The position numbers were made by a program, and so were the translations under genes. From Algoriella xinjiangensis (GTDB lineage: Bacteria; Bacteroidota; Bacteroidia; Flavobacteriales; Weeksellaceae), in contig NZ_FOUZ01000002.1 of assembly GCF_900115015.1 (NCBI RefSeq), positions 186,001 through 250,000 on the forward strand: a stretch of 64,000 nucleotides of DNA. Direction: 5' to 3'. The notes under the pieces are model-generated. The model ran no database searches. It saw nothing but the letters and a program-made list of their open reading frames with translations, and was not told the DNA's origin. This document shows, piece after piece, positions 45,138-53,851 of the stretch (position 1 is its first letter; every line of letters begins with the position of its first letter).

Positions 45138-45235
45138 GTCATTCTGAACTTGTTTCAGAATCACATATTATTGTAAAATTTTGATGAGAAGCTGAACTGA
45201 ATTCAGCTTGATAAGATGTGATAAATATTAATTCA
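45138..45235 (+). repeat. Two-hairpin dispersed repeat, unit 2
   Basis: Diverged direct copy of unit 1: the first 27 bases are identical, hairpin 2 keeps its stem but has loop CTGAA, and the end inverted repeat has decayed. Confidence 0.85.
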
Positions 45236-45251
45236 ATTTATCTAAAAATAT

Positions 45252-45301
45252 AAAAATCCCAACACGTCAATATAAAGTTGAAGTGTTGGGATTTATTTTT
45301 G
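45252..45301 (+). terminator. Terminator downstream of ruvB
   Basis: Stem AAATCCCAACAC / GTGTTGGGATTT followed by a T-rich tract. The tract contains TATTTTTG (45294-45301), another exact -7 match, though the next start codon is 120 bases away. Confidence 0.8.
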
Positions 45302-45420
45302 TAATCGCTAAATATTTGGGCTTACAACAAAGTATTCATTTCGTAAAATGACTATAATTAGTGATAAATTTTTGGTTCAGAATTTGCTAACTTTCACTCA
45401 AATAAAAAGCATTCAAAACC

Positions 45421-46098
45421 ATGAAAAAAGGAGTATTCATTTTGACTTTATTTTCGTCTTATTTTGCGCAAGCTCAGTTTGGGATTGTACAAGATAAAGA
45501 TGGTTTTGTAAATGTAAGAGATGAAGAAAATACATCGTCTAAAATTCTTTCGAAAATTAATTCAAATACAATTTTAACGTACGAAGATGTTGAAGCTAAA
45601 AATTGGTTAATGGTAGAGTATAAGCCAGAAAATTCTGGTTATATATCGAAAGATCGAATAAAAGATTTAATCGAATTTGAGAAAATAAATCCTACAAAAA
45701 AATCTTCAACGTCAATTCAATATTCATTTCAAGATTATAGAATAGCGATTGAAACGCAAAAATTTAATCCAAAAAATCATGCTATCACAAAAGATGAAAA
45801 CACAATTATAGCGATAGATAATCATGATATTTTAGGTTCGGATGGAGTTTTACCGATGACTGAATTTAAAACATTCAAAATTTATTTTAAAGAAAAAGAA
45901 ATCAATATTCCGAAAGAATATTATGCCTTTTTGTATAATGCAGATTTAATGGATTTGAAATTAACGTACAATAAGTCATTAAATCAATATTATTTGTTTG
46001 GTACTTTTAGTGAAGGCGCGGGCGTTTTTGATGCGCTTTGGGTTTTAGAGAATGGAAAAATTGTGAAACATATTGCTCAAATTAACAGTTATGCCTAG
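45421..46098 (+). CDS. Secreted protein with SH3b-like domain
   Basis: A 225-residue exported protein. Signal peptide (about 1-18, ending YFAQAQ), then an SH3b-like domain (about 22-80: VQDKDGFVNVRDEENTSSKIL and GYISKDRIKDL). The C-terminal part (about 95-225) contains IAIDNHDILGSDGVLPMTEFK and FGTFSEGAGVFDALWVLENGKIVKHIA, a beta-rich domain not assigned by me. Its last 8 bases overlap the next gene, so it heads a coupled run of secreted proteins. Role unknown. Confidence 0.75.
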   Translation: MKKGVFILTLFSSYFAQAQFGIVQDKDGFVNVRDEENTSSKILSKINSNTILTYEDVEAKNWLMVEYKPENSGYISKDRIKDLIEFEKINPTKKSSTSIQYSFQDYRIAIETQKFNPKNHAITKDENTIIAIDNHDILGSDGVLPMTEFKTFKIYFKEKEINIPKEYYAFLYNADLMDLKLTYNKSLNQYYLFGTFSEGAGVFDALWVLENGKIVKHIAQINSYA

Positions 46099-46621
46099 AA
46101 AAATAGTAATAATAAGTGCTCTTTTTGTGTTGTGTTCTACGGTTACATTTGCACAAAAAATTTCTACGTCAAAGTTTGGTGATATAACTTATAATATGAC
46201 TCAAAAACAAGTTGAAGCGCTAAATCAAGATAAATCGACTGCGTCAAAATCTGCAGATGATGAAATGATGGAGCAAGATGTTGTTGTAAATGGAATAAAA
46301 TATCATTTGAGGTATTATAAAAATTTAAAAACGAAACAATCAGAAGTGTTTATGGTTTCGTCAACTAGTCCTAAATTATCTACTTTATCGGGTATAAAAA
46401 TAGGAAGTACGTTGGATGATTTGTGGAATTTATATAAGAAATACGACATTTCTGTACAAACAATAGAGAGGGATGATGAAACAAAATCGGATCGATTATT
46501 TTTTTTAAATGATATAGATAATGGTTGTGTGCTCGATTTTTACCTCAAGAATAATAAAGTCGTAAAAATTGCTTTGTCAAACGATTCGGGTTATTTAAAC
46601 AATAATATTTATGAAAATTAA
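46091..46621 (+). CDS. Secreted paralogue 1 of a tandem family
   Basis: A 176-residue exported protein (signal peptide ending VTFAQ). The ATG at 46091 is chosen over a TTG 18 bases upstream. Two halves are visible: ISTSKFGDITYNMTQKQVEAL near the N-terminus and LSTLSGIKIGSTLDDLWNLY in the middle, each with a Gly/Asn-x-(Ser/Thr)-x-x-x-(Asp/Gln)-x-(Leu/Val) pattern. Related to the next two genes. It overlaps the upstream gene by 8 bases and the downstream one by 11 bases. Not matched to a known family; the pattern recalls BamE/SmpA-like repeats, which is weak inference. Confidence 0.7.
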   Translation: MPRKIVIISALFVLCSTVTFAQKISTSKFGDITYNMTQKQVEALNQDKSTASKSADDEMMEQDVVVNGIKYHLRYYKNLKTKQSEVFMVSSTSPKLSTLSGIKIGSTLDDLWNLYKKYDISVQTIERDDETKSDRLFFLNDIDNGCVLDFYLKNNKVVKIALSNDSGYLNNNIYEN

Positions 46622-47111
46622 TCAATCAATACTTATCCTTATTACCGTTTTAATTTCAACATTTAGTTTTGCTCAAATTTCGACAACGCGAATGAATGAA
46701 TTAAAAATAGGCATGCGTCCAAATGAAGTGATGAAGTTTTATGGTAAAAAGCCTGCTGCAATTGTAGATGATTACAAAAAAATAATTACAATTAATGGTG
46801 TTAATTTTACATTTTCTATCGGGAAAGGTTATTTAAGTAAAACAGAAAACGATTCGTATTTAAATTCAATTTCGACAACAAGTAAAAATATAAAAACACT
46901 TTCTGGAATTGGAATTGGAAGTACTTTGGATGATTTATGGAAAGCTTATGGTGCAAAATATGATATTTATTTAGACAAAGCCGAATTTGATTCGCGCGAA
47001 TTTAGAATACAAGATGCTGAGAATGGAACATTGTTACTTTTTGAATTAAAAAATGAAATTGTAACCGAAATTATTCTCAATTCGTATAATCCAGAAGAGT
47101 GTACAATTTAA
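46611..47111 (+). CDS. Secreted paralogue 2 of a tandem family
   Basis: A 166-residue exported protein (signal peptide ending FSFAQ). Half 1: ISTTRMNELKIGMRPNEVMKFYG; half 2: KTLSGIGIGSTLDDLWKAYG; then a strand-rich end with TLLLFELKNEIVTEI and a Cys near the C-terminus (EECTI). It shares TLSGI-x-IGS(T/S)LD(D/E)L with its neighbours. Translationally coupled to paralogue 1. Function unknown. Confidence 0.7.
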   Translation: MKINQSILILITVLISTFSFAQISTTRMNELKIGMRPNEVMKFYGKKPAAIVDDYKKIITINGVNFTFSIGKGYLSKTENDSYLNSISTTSKNIKTLSGIGIGSTLDDLWKAYGAKYDIYLDKAEFDSREFRIQDAENGTLLLFELKNEIVTEIILNSYNPEECTI

Positions 47112-47141
47112 AATAAAACCTTAATAATAAATAGATAAACG

Positions 47142-47660
47142 ATGAAAAAACTACTTTTTATGACTGCTTTTGTAGCAGCTATTTTTTTACAAGCACAAGT
47201 TTCTACAACACGTATTAACGATATAAAATTAGGAATGAAATTGACTGAATTAGAAAAATTAACTGGTCAAAAATTTAAACTAAAATTGAATGAATATAGT
47301 TATCCTGACGGCGATTTAACAATTGTTTCGAAAGGAATTACATATAAAGTTGGTTTTATGTCAAATGGAGAAGATGCAAGTCCAACTAATTTGACGGTGT
47401 ATACTATAAAATCGTCAGATTCTAGTTTAAAAACACTTTCTGGTATAAAAATAGGAAGTTCTTTGGACGAATTAATTTCGAAATATAAAAATCTAAATAT
47501 CTCTATTTATGATGGTTATGATGATAAAACGGATAAAAGAACAAAGGCTTTTCGATATTTTAATATAGAAGATCAAGATTCAGGATCTATGTTGCAATTT
47601 TATCTTGTAAATGATAAAGTGACATCTTTTGATGTGATGTATAATGACGAAGGTTGTTAA
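47142..47660 (+). CDS. Secreted paralogue 3 of a tandem family
   Basis: A 172-residue exported protein (signal peptide ending FLQAQ). Half 1: VSTTRINDIKLGMKLTELEKLTG; half 2: KTLSGIKIGSSLDELISKY; end: SMLQFYLVNDKVTSFDVMY with C-terminal Cys (DEGC). It starts 30 bases after paralogue 2, without overlap, and is followed by a bidirectional terminator. Function unknown. Confidence 0.7.
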   Translation: MKKLLFMTAFVAAIFLQAQVSTTRINDIKLGMKLTELEKLTGQKFKLKLNEYSYPDGDLTIVSKGITYKVGFMSNGEDASPTNLTVYTIKSSDSSLKTLSGIKIGSSLDELISKYKNLNISIYDGYDDKTDKRTKAFRYFNIEDQDSGSMLQFYLVNDKVTSFDVMYNDEGC

Positions 47661-47680
47661 TTCTTGGAATAAAATATAAT

Positions 47681-47714
47681 AAAAAATCCAACTCATTGAG
47701 TTGGATTTTTTTTA
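47681..47714. terminator. Bidirectional terminator
   Basis: Stem AAATCCAACTC / GAGTTGGATTT with A-run and T-run flanks, between the convergent paralogue 3 and endonuclease genes. Confidence 0.88.
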
Positions 47715-47720
47715 TTGAAA

Positions 47721-48773
47721 TTATTTTTTGATAACTTTTTTTGTCACGGTATTTCCGTTTTCTAGATGAACGGCAATTATATAAATTCCTTTCGGATAAT
47801 TAGAAAGGTTAATTTCTTTACTAAGCTTTGTTGCCAATAATTTTCCTGTGATGTCGTATAAATTAGCATCAACAAATTTATTTGCAGTAATCGTAATTTT
47901 TTCTGTCGTAGGATTTGGCGAAACTTCTACAGTCGTTTCTTGTAAATCATAATTTATAGTTGATAATTCTGACCACGTATTTTCGGCATTTTCGCCACCC
48001 CAAATTATTGTTGCTAAATACGGATTGTCTATAAACGGATTACGGCTTCCTTGTGTTTCGGCAATTATTTCGTTTCTTACCTTTTCAAATTCGCTTACTT
48101 TATCCATTGTGTTCCATTTTAAGAACATATCTGGCATAAAATCTTGGTTAGTTGTGGTTGTATTATAAGCAACCGATTGCGGATTAGTTTCCATACCATA
48201 ATGCACATACATATACATAATAATGCGCGAAACATCGCCAATCCATTCGTCACCAGGATAAAAACCACCACTGTTTAATTTTGCTTGACCAGTAACATCA
48301 ATCGCCCATTTTTCGCGATAAGGATTGTTATTTCTTGATGAATTTATTTGACGATCTACAGCGCGTAAATTATGCGCATCTGTTCCAGTTCCCGGTACAT
48401 TAGTTTCTAATTTCGGTACAGCTAAAGATTTTGGATAAACATGTTCTCTTTCCCATTTTCCTGTTGTTGTTCCGCCCGAACCGTTATTTTTATTGTTTAC
48501 ATCACGAGTTCGTTGTTCAGCATAAATTGTAGAATTATCTGTGAAACCATAAATTAACAAGACTTTTCCGTTAGAATCTAAGTCTAAATCAGATTTATCA
48601 AGAATATTCCAAACTCCAGGCGTGTAGCTAACAGCGCGGTGTGTAGCATTAATCAAATCGTGAAGTTCTGTTTTTACATCTGTTCCATTTGCTTTAAAAT
48701 CGATACCTTCATAATAATCGGGTATTTGTGCAAATAGTGTAAAAGGGAATAAAAACAGTATAATTTTTTTCAT
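47721..48773 (-). CDS. Secreted endonuclease I family nuclease with T9SS tail
   Basis: A 350-residue extracellular nuclease. Signal peptide (MKKIILFLFPFTLFAQ), then the His-Me-type EndA/NucM domain: KWEREHVYPKSLA carries the catalytic His, DAHNLRAVDRQINSSRNN the metal-binding Asn region. The C-terminal about 75 residues form a T9SS type A sorting domain (VEVSPNPTTEKITI, LYDITGKLL, NGNTVTKKVIKK). It probably degrades extracellular DNA or RNA for nutrients. Lies downstream of the AraC-type gene on the same strand with 79 bases between. Confidence 0.92.
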   Translation of the reverse strand: MKKIILFLFPFTLFAQIPDYYEGIDFKANGTDVKTELHDLINATHRAVSYTPGVWNILDKSDLDLDSNGKVLLIYGFTDNSTIYAEQRTRDVNNKNNGSGGTTTGKWEREHVYPKSLAVPKLETNVPGTGTDAHNLRAVDRQINSSRNNNPYREKWAIDVTGQAKLNSGGFYPGDEWIGDVSRIIMYMYVHYGMETNPQSVAYNTTTTNQDFMPDMFLKWNTMDKVSEFEKVRNEIIAETQGSRNPFIDNPYLATIIWGGENAENTWSELSTINYDLQETTVEVSPNPTTEKITITANKFVDANLYDITGKLLATKLSKEINLSNYPKGIYIIAVHLENGNTVTKKVIKK

Positions 48774-48852
48774 AAGTACTTAATATCAATCAGCGAAATT
48801 AAGTATTTATAAACGATAATAATTGCTTAATAAATTATTTTTAGATTAAATT

Positions 48853-49731
48853 CTATTTAAACTGTTTTGTGTATTGTTTTGGCGTTAAGCTGTATTTTTT
48901 CTTAAATGCTGAGATAAAATGAGATGGGTTTTCATAACCAATTTCAAATGCAATATCTTTTACTTTTAATTTATTTTCTTCTAATCTATGCAAAGCAAAT
49001 TCTAGTTTTTTGTCTAACAAATAACCATAAATAGTAGAATTATAAAGTTCTTTAAAACCTTCTTTTAAATGATATTCTGAGATAGAAAATTTTTCGCAAA
49101 GCTCTTTTATAGTTGGCGGATTTTTAAAATCAGCTAAAAGATAATCTTTGATTTCTTTAATTCGTTTACCTTCATTTTCATTGTTTAAAAAAGGACAATG
49201 TCCTGATTCATTTTCTATTTCAGAAAAATAAAGTGTAAACAATTCATACATTTTACCAATCAAAAATAAATTCTGAAATTGAGGTGTAAGTTTTGTTTGT
49301 TCAATTTGGTTTAAAACTAATTTTATAGCGGGTAAAATTTCTCGTTCGATATAGAATTTATCTTGTGTTAAACTCGAAATTAAATCATTCTGAATTTGAT
49401 ATTCTGCAAATAATTGATGCATTTTTTGAATAGACAAAACCACAATATATACTTTACTTTCTGCATTTATATTTAACGATAACGGAATGTCTAAAGTTGG
49501 ATAATAAAACAAAAAACTTTTGCCCTCGTGTAGATTGATTTTGTAAATACCATTATTGAAATTAAATGTTACAGAACCTTTTGTGCAAAAATAAAATTGA
49601 ATATAACGTTTGTCAATTCCTTTTAAAATAGTGTCCGTAGAATCTGTAAAGTTGTCTATTTGAGCGATATAAACGTCAGTTGATAACTTGTATTCGTTTA
49701 TTTTACTTTTATGGGTATTTTTTAAATTCAT
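48853..49731 (-). CDS. AraC-family transcriptional regulator
   Basis: A 292-residue regulator. The C-terminal 100 residues are the AraC double helix-turn-helix (TIKELCEKFSISEYHLKEGF and VKDIAFEIGYENPSHFISAFKKKY). The N-terminal part is cupin-like and strand-rich (IQFYFCTKGSVTFNFNNGIY), where a ligand might bind. It is divergent from hemA with 154 bases between, so control of heme synthesis is a reasonable guess; the ligand is unknown. One Cys in HCPFLNN could also matter. Confidence 0.9.
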   Translation of the reverse strand: MNLKNTHKSKINEYKLSTDVYIAQIDNFTDSTDTILKGIDKRYIQFYFCTKGSVTFNFNNGIYKINLHEGKSFLFYYPTLDIPLSLNINAESKVYIVVLSIQKMHQLFAEYQIQNDLISSLTQDKFYIEREILPAIKLVLNQIEQTKLTPQFQNLFLIGKMYELFTLYFSEIENESGHCPFLNNENEGKRIKEIKDYLLADFKNPPTIKELCEKFSISEYHLKEGFKELYNSTIYGYLLDKKLEFALHRLEENKLKVKDIAFEIGYENPSHFISAFKKKYSLTPKQYTKQFK

Positions 49732-49802
49732 TTCGTTAACTGAGGTTTGTCATATAAAAAAGCTGATATTTGTCAAGTACGCTCTTTATAATGGTTTACA
49801 TA

Positions 49803-49810
49803 CAAATATA
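49803..49810 (-). promoter_or_regulatory. -7 element TATATTTG, AraC-type gene promoter
   Basis: Exact TAnnTTTG match on the minus strand, about 72 bases before the regulator's start codon. The repeated TTTGTCA at about 49746 and 49769 lies between and could be an operator. Confidence 0.4.
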
Positions 49811-49885
49811 AACTTTAATTTATAATTATTCTAAAAAAGCAATCTTTAATTTTTAGCGGTATTTTTTATGTTTTAAGTTATTTTT

Positions 49886-51175
49886 ATGACCACTTTAGCA
49901 ACTACTTTTGTAACAGTATTTGAAGAAATGACAATTAAAGGAAACAAAACGGAAGATAAATTTTACGTAATCGGAATTAGCTACGAAAAAGCTGATGCCT
50001 TAATACGTGGTAAATTTACATTTTTTCCAGAGCAAGTAGAAGCATTTACAAAAGAATCTAAAACAAATGGTTTAGATAACTTTTTTATTGTTTCGACATG
50101 TAATCGTACTGAATTTTATGGTTTTGCAGAAAACGAAGATCAAATCGTAGAACAATATTGTAACTATACAGAAGGTAATGCAGAAGAATTCCGTCAGTTT
50201 ATGATGGTAAAAGAAGGAGAAGAAGCGATTGCTCATTTATTTAGAGTTTCGTCAGGATTAGAAAGTCAAATTTTAGGTGATTTTGATATTATTGGTCAAA
50301 TCAAAATTTGGTTTTCACGATTCAAAAAACAAGGTGCATCAAATGCTTTTTTAGAAAGGTTAGTTAATACAGCAATCCAAATTAGTAAAAAAGTAAAAAA
50401 CGAAACATTTTTAAGCAATGGTTCGGCATCAGTTGCGTATTCTGCGGTTAATTTTATTCAGGCAACACAAGGCAACTTGGTCGATAAAAATATATTGTTG
50501 TACGGTATTGGTAAAATTGGGCGTAATACATGTGCTAATTTGGTAAAACATTATCCAAACACAAATATTACGTTAATCAATCGTACAAAAGAAAAAGCAG
50601 ATGTTTTAGGACTTAAATATGATATTACAGTAAAAGATCATAGTCAATTAGCAGAAGAATTAGAAAACACAGACATTTTAATTGTAGCAACGGGCGCAAG
50701 TAATTACACAATTACAGAAAAAATGATTCCTTTTGATAAAGAAATGACAATTATAGATATGTCAGTTCCAGAAAACGTAATTCATACTTTGGCAGCACGC
50801 GAAACAATACAATTGGTAAATGTAGACGGCTTATCAAAAATGGTAGACGATACAATTGCACAACGTCGTAACGCAATTCCAGAAGCTTTGGCAATTATAG
50901 AAGAACATTCTACAGAGTTTTACGATTGGTTAGAGAACAGAGAATTAGTTCCAGCCATTCAATCTTTTAAAGATCGATTAGACTTTTTTCAAGAATTCGC
51001 AATGAATAATATGAAGAAAGACAATTATAACATCGACGAAAATGAAACAATGTTAACTGAAAAAGTAATTCAAAAAATTACAAATCAATTTGCTTCTTAT
51101 TTGATAGAAAATAAGGAAAGTGCAGATGAAACAATTCAGCTAATCGAAAAAATGTTTCATTTAAAACAAGCGTAA
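49886..51175 (+). CDS. hemA: Glutamyl-tRNA reductase
   Basis: First committed step of the C5 heme pathway: NADPH reduction of glutamyl-tRNA to glutamate-1-semialdehyde. Catalytic Cys72 is in VSTCNRTEFYG; SGLESQILGDFDIIGQIK and the NADPH-binding GIGKIGRNTCANL follow. The C-terminal helices form the dimer domain. The start is uncertain: ATG at 49928 (Met15) is preceded by an exact -7 element and better matches the family length. First gene of hemA-hemC-hemD-hemE. Confidence 0.95.
   Translation: MTTLATTFVTVFEEMTIKGNKTEDKFYVIGISYEKADALIRGKFTFFPEQVEAFTKESKTNGLDNFFIVSTCNRTEFYGFAENEDQIVEQYCNYTEGNAEEFRQFMMVKEGEEAIAHLFRVSSGLESQILGDFDIIGQIKIWFSRFKKQGASNAFLERLVNTAIQISKKVKNETFLSNGSASVAYSAVNFIQATQGNLVDKNILLYGIGKIGRNTCANLVKHYPNTNITLINRTKEKADVLGLKYDITVKDHSQLAEELENTDILIVATGASNYTITEKMIPFDKEMTIIDMSVPENVIHTLAARETIQLVNVDGLSKMVDDTIAQRRNAIPEALAIIEEHSTEFYDWLENRELVPAIQSFKDRLDFFQEFAMNNMKKDNYNIDENETMLTEKVIQKITNQFASYLIENKESADETIQLIEKMFHLKQA
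49903..49910 (+). promoter_or_regulatory. -7 element TACTTTTG, candidate hemA promoter
   Basis: Exact TAnnTTTG match inside the first codons of the longest hemA frame, 18 bases before the ATG at 49928. Confidence 0.35.
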
Positions 51176-51181
51176 CATAAC

Positions 51182-52108
51182 ATGAAAAAGATAAGAATTG
51201 GTACACGTCAAAGTCCATTAGCACTTTGGCAAGCCAATAAAATTGCATCTATTTTAGGAGCAAAAGGTCACGAAACAGAAATTGTTGCAATTACTTCAGA
51301 AGGTGACGATAATCTAAAACAACCTATCTATTCGTTAGGTTTAACAGGAGTTTTTACACGTTCTTTAGATATTGCTTTGTTAAATGACAAGGTAGATATT
51401 GCGGTACATTCTCTAAAAGATGTTCCTACTGTATTGCCCGAAACTTTACAATTAGTTGCTTATCCAGAGCGTGCAAGTTCTGCGGATATTTTGGTGTATA
51501 AATCAGAAGATATTTTTGAGAAAGAACACCGTGTTATCGCAACAGGATCTTTGCGTCGTAAAGCTTTTTGGAATCATAAATACCCAACAGATACAATTGT
51601 AGATTTACGTGGAAACGTGCAATTGCGTTTAAAAAAATTACAAGATAATGACGAATGGGACGGTGCTATTTTTGCTTTTGCGGGATTAGATCGTTCAGAG
51701 ATTTTAGAAGAATTAAATTCGAAAGGTCTTCATTATAAAGTAATTGATTGGATGTTGGCTGCGCCATCTCAAGGAATTTTGGGTGTCGTAGCAAAAGAAG
51801 GTTTTGATTTGAGTGATATTAATAATCCTGAATGTGAACTTTTTGCAACAGTAGAACGTCAATTCTTAAATGTGTTAGAAGGAGGTTGTACAGCACCAAT
51901 TGGCGCATTAGTAGAAAAAATTGATGATGAAAATTATTCTTTCAAAGGAGCAATTTTATCAATTGATGGAAAAGAAATGATTACAATCGAAAGACAATTT
52001 AAAGCAAATGAATATCCAACAAAAGGAAAAGAGTTTGCAGAGGAATGTATTGCGCAAGGTGCAGCAAAAATGATTGAAGAAATTAAGAAAGAAATCGGTT
52101 CGAAATAG
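51182..52108 (+). CDS. hemC: Porphobilinogen deaminase (hydroxymethylbilane synthase)
   Basis: Joins four porphobilinogens into hydroxymethylbilane using a dipyrromethane cofactor. The cofactor-binding Cys is in LEGGCTAPIGA (about residue 235). The substrate segments IRIGTRQSPLALWQA, VHSLKDVPT, ATGSLRRKA and DLRGNVQLRLKKL are typical. At 308 residues it is full length. It begins 6 bases after hemA. Confidence 0.96.
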   Translation: MKKIRIGTRQSPLALWQANKIASILGAKGHETEIVAITSEGDDNLKQPIYSLGLTGVFTRSLDIALLNDKVDIAVHSLKDVPTVLPETLQLVAYPERASSADILVYKSEDIFEKEHRVIATGSLRRKAFWNHKYPTDTIVDLRGNVQLRLKKLQDNDEWDGAIFAFAGLDRSEILEELNSKGLHYKVIDWMLAAPSQGILGVVAKEGFDLSDINNPECELFATVERQFLNVLEGGCTAPIGALVEKIDDENYSFKGAILSIDGKEMITIERQFKANEYPTKGKEFAEECIAQGAAKMIEEIKKEIGSK

Positions 52109-52110
52109 TG

Positions 52111-52785
52111 ATGACCAAAATCTTATTTACCAAAGCAATTCATCAAGATTTACTTGATGTTTTTTTGACAGATAAAGCAGAAGTGGTTTGTAAACCAACT
52201 TTATCAATAGAATTGACTGAGGCAAATATTATTTTTAATCAAATAGATTTTACAACAAATCAATATATCGTAACGAGTCAAAATACAGTAAATGCCATTC
52301 AGACACTTGATTTGGATGGTCATTTTTTTGTTGTCGGAAAAAAAACAGCAGAAAAATTAGAAGCTCAAAACAGAAATGTAATTTTGGTAGAAGATTATGC
52401 AAAAGATTTAGCACCAAAATTAGTTTCGGGAAAGTATAAAACGAATTGGAATTTTTTGTGTGGTTCTACAAGACGAGATTTATTGGTAGATGAATTAGAA
52501 AAACAGCAGCAAGCTGTAAATCAAATTATCACGTATCAATCATCACAAATTGTTTATCAATTAGATGAAATATTTGATGTTTATGTATTTTTTAGTCCAT
52601 TATCATTCAAAGCATTTCATCAGAAAAATAAAATTCCGACAAGTTCGCGTATTTTTACAATAGGAAATACAACAACTGCGGCAGTACAAGAAGTTTATCC
52701 AAATTATCCTATAACAACGGCAGAAACGCCTTTGGTAGAGGTGGTTTTACAAAATATAAAAGAATATATCAATGATAAAAAATGA
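52111..52785 (+). CDS. hemD: Uroporphyrinogen-III synthase
   Basis: Cyclises hydroxymethylbilane with inversion of ring D. The family is poorly conserved; the two-domain outline, [33 protein letters not shown] and [11 protein letters not shown] support the call, and the position between hemC and hemE makes it secure. The ATG at 52111 is preferred over the GTG directly before it, which overlaps the hemC stop. The 224-residue length is typical for the phylum. Confidence 0.9.
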   Translation: MTKILFTKAIHQDLLDVFLTDKAEVVCKPTLSIELTEANIIFNQIDFTTNQYIVTSQNTVNAIQTLDLDGHFFVVGKKTAEKLEAQNRNVILVEDYAKDLAPKLVSGKYKTNWNFLCGSTRRDLLVDELEKQQQAVNQIITYQSSQIVYQLDEIFDVYVFFSPLSFKAFHQKNKIPTSSRIFTIGNTTTAAVQEVYPNYPITTAETPLVEVVLQNIKEYINDKK

Positions 52786-53800
52786 TTTGCTTTTAAAAGC
52801 ATTGAGAGGTGAGGAGGTAGAACGTCCGCCAGTGTGGATGATGCGTCAAGCAGGAAGATATTTACCAGAATTTATTGCTTTGCGCGATAAATATGATTTC
52901 TTTACACGTTGTCAAACACCAGAATTGGCTGCGGAAATTACAGTTCAACCAATTAATCGTTTTCCTTTGGATGCTGCGATTTTATTTTCGGATATTTTAG
53001 TTATTCCTCAAGCAATGGGAATGGACTTTGAGATGAAACCAGGCGTTGGTCCTTGGTTAGAAAATCCTATTCGTACTTCGCAAGATGTAGATAAAGTTTA
53101 TGTACCAGATGTAGAAGAAGAGTTAGGTTACGTGTACAAAGCGATGGATTTGACTAAGAAAATGTTGGATAATAAAATTCCATTGATTGGTTTTGCAGGT
53201 TCTCCTTGGACAATTTTATGTTATGCAGTAGAAGGACAAGGTTCTAAATCATTTGACAAAGCAAAAGCATTTTGTTTTCAAAATCCAATTGCAGCACATC
53301 AATTATTAGAAAAAATCACACAAACTACAATTCAATATTTATTGAAAAAAGTAGAACATGGTGCCAATGTAATTCAGATTTTTGATTCTTGGGGTGGTAT
53401 GTTATCTCCAAAAGATTATGATGAATTTTCTTGGAAATATATGGAGCAAATTGTAAACGAATTATCAAAAGTAGTTCCTGTAACTGTTTTTGCAAAAGGA
53501 TGTTGGTTTGCCTTAGAAAAAATGGCAGATTCTAAAGCTTCTGCATTAGGAGTTGATTGGACAATTACACCACAATTAGCACGTGAATTTACTGGATTTA
53601 AGAAAACATTACAAGGTAATTTTGATCCTTCGCGTTTATTATCGCCGCCAGAAACAATTCAGAGAATGGTAAAAGAAATGATTGACGATTTTGGACCATA
53701 TAAATATATTGCCAATTTAGGTCACGGAATTTTACCGAATATACCTGTAGAAAATGCACAAGCTTTTATAGAAGCTGTGGTAAATTATAAAAGAGATTAA
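52772..53800 (+). CDS. hemE: Uroporphyrinogen decarboxylase
   Basis: Decarboxylates the four acetate side chains of uroporphyrinogen III. The signature [16 protein letters not shown] (about 19-34) with its two Arg residues and [13 protein letters not shown] with catalytic Asp are present; [16 protein letters not shown] and [16 protein letters not shown] also fit. At 342 residues it is full length. It overlaps hemD by 14 bases and ends at a strong terminator. Confidence 0.96.
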   Translation: MIKNDLLLKALRGEEVERPPVWMMRQAGRYLPEFIALRDKYDFFTRCQTPELAAEITVQPINRFPLDAAILFSDILVIPQAMGMDFEMKPGVGPWLENPIRTSQDVDKVYVPDVEEELGYVYKAMDLTKKMLDNKIPLIGFAGSPWTILCYAVEGQGSKSFDKAKAFCFQNPIAAHQLLEKITQTTIQYLLKKVEHGANVIQIFDSWGGMLSPKDYDEFSWKYMEQIVNELSKVVPVTVFAKGCWFALEKMADSKASALGVDWTITPQLAREFTGFKKTLQGNFDPSRLLSPPETIQRMVKEMIDDFGPYKYIANLGHGILPNIPVENAQAFIEAVVNYKRD

Positions 53801-53814
53801 GAGTCTTTAAATCA

Positions 53815-53849
53815 TAAAAAAATCCGGAAATTATTTTCCGGATTTTTTT
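53815..53849. terminator. Bidirectional terminator
   Basis: Stem AATCCGGAAA / TTTCCGGATT with a 5-base loop, A-run left and T-run right, between the convergent hemE and unknown gene. Confidence 0.88.
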
Positions 53850-53851
53850 GA

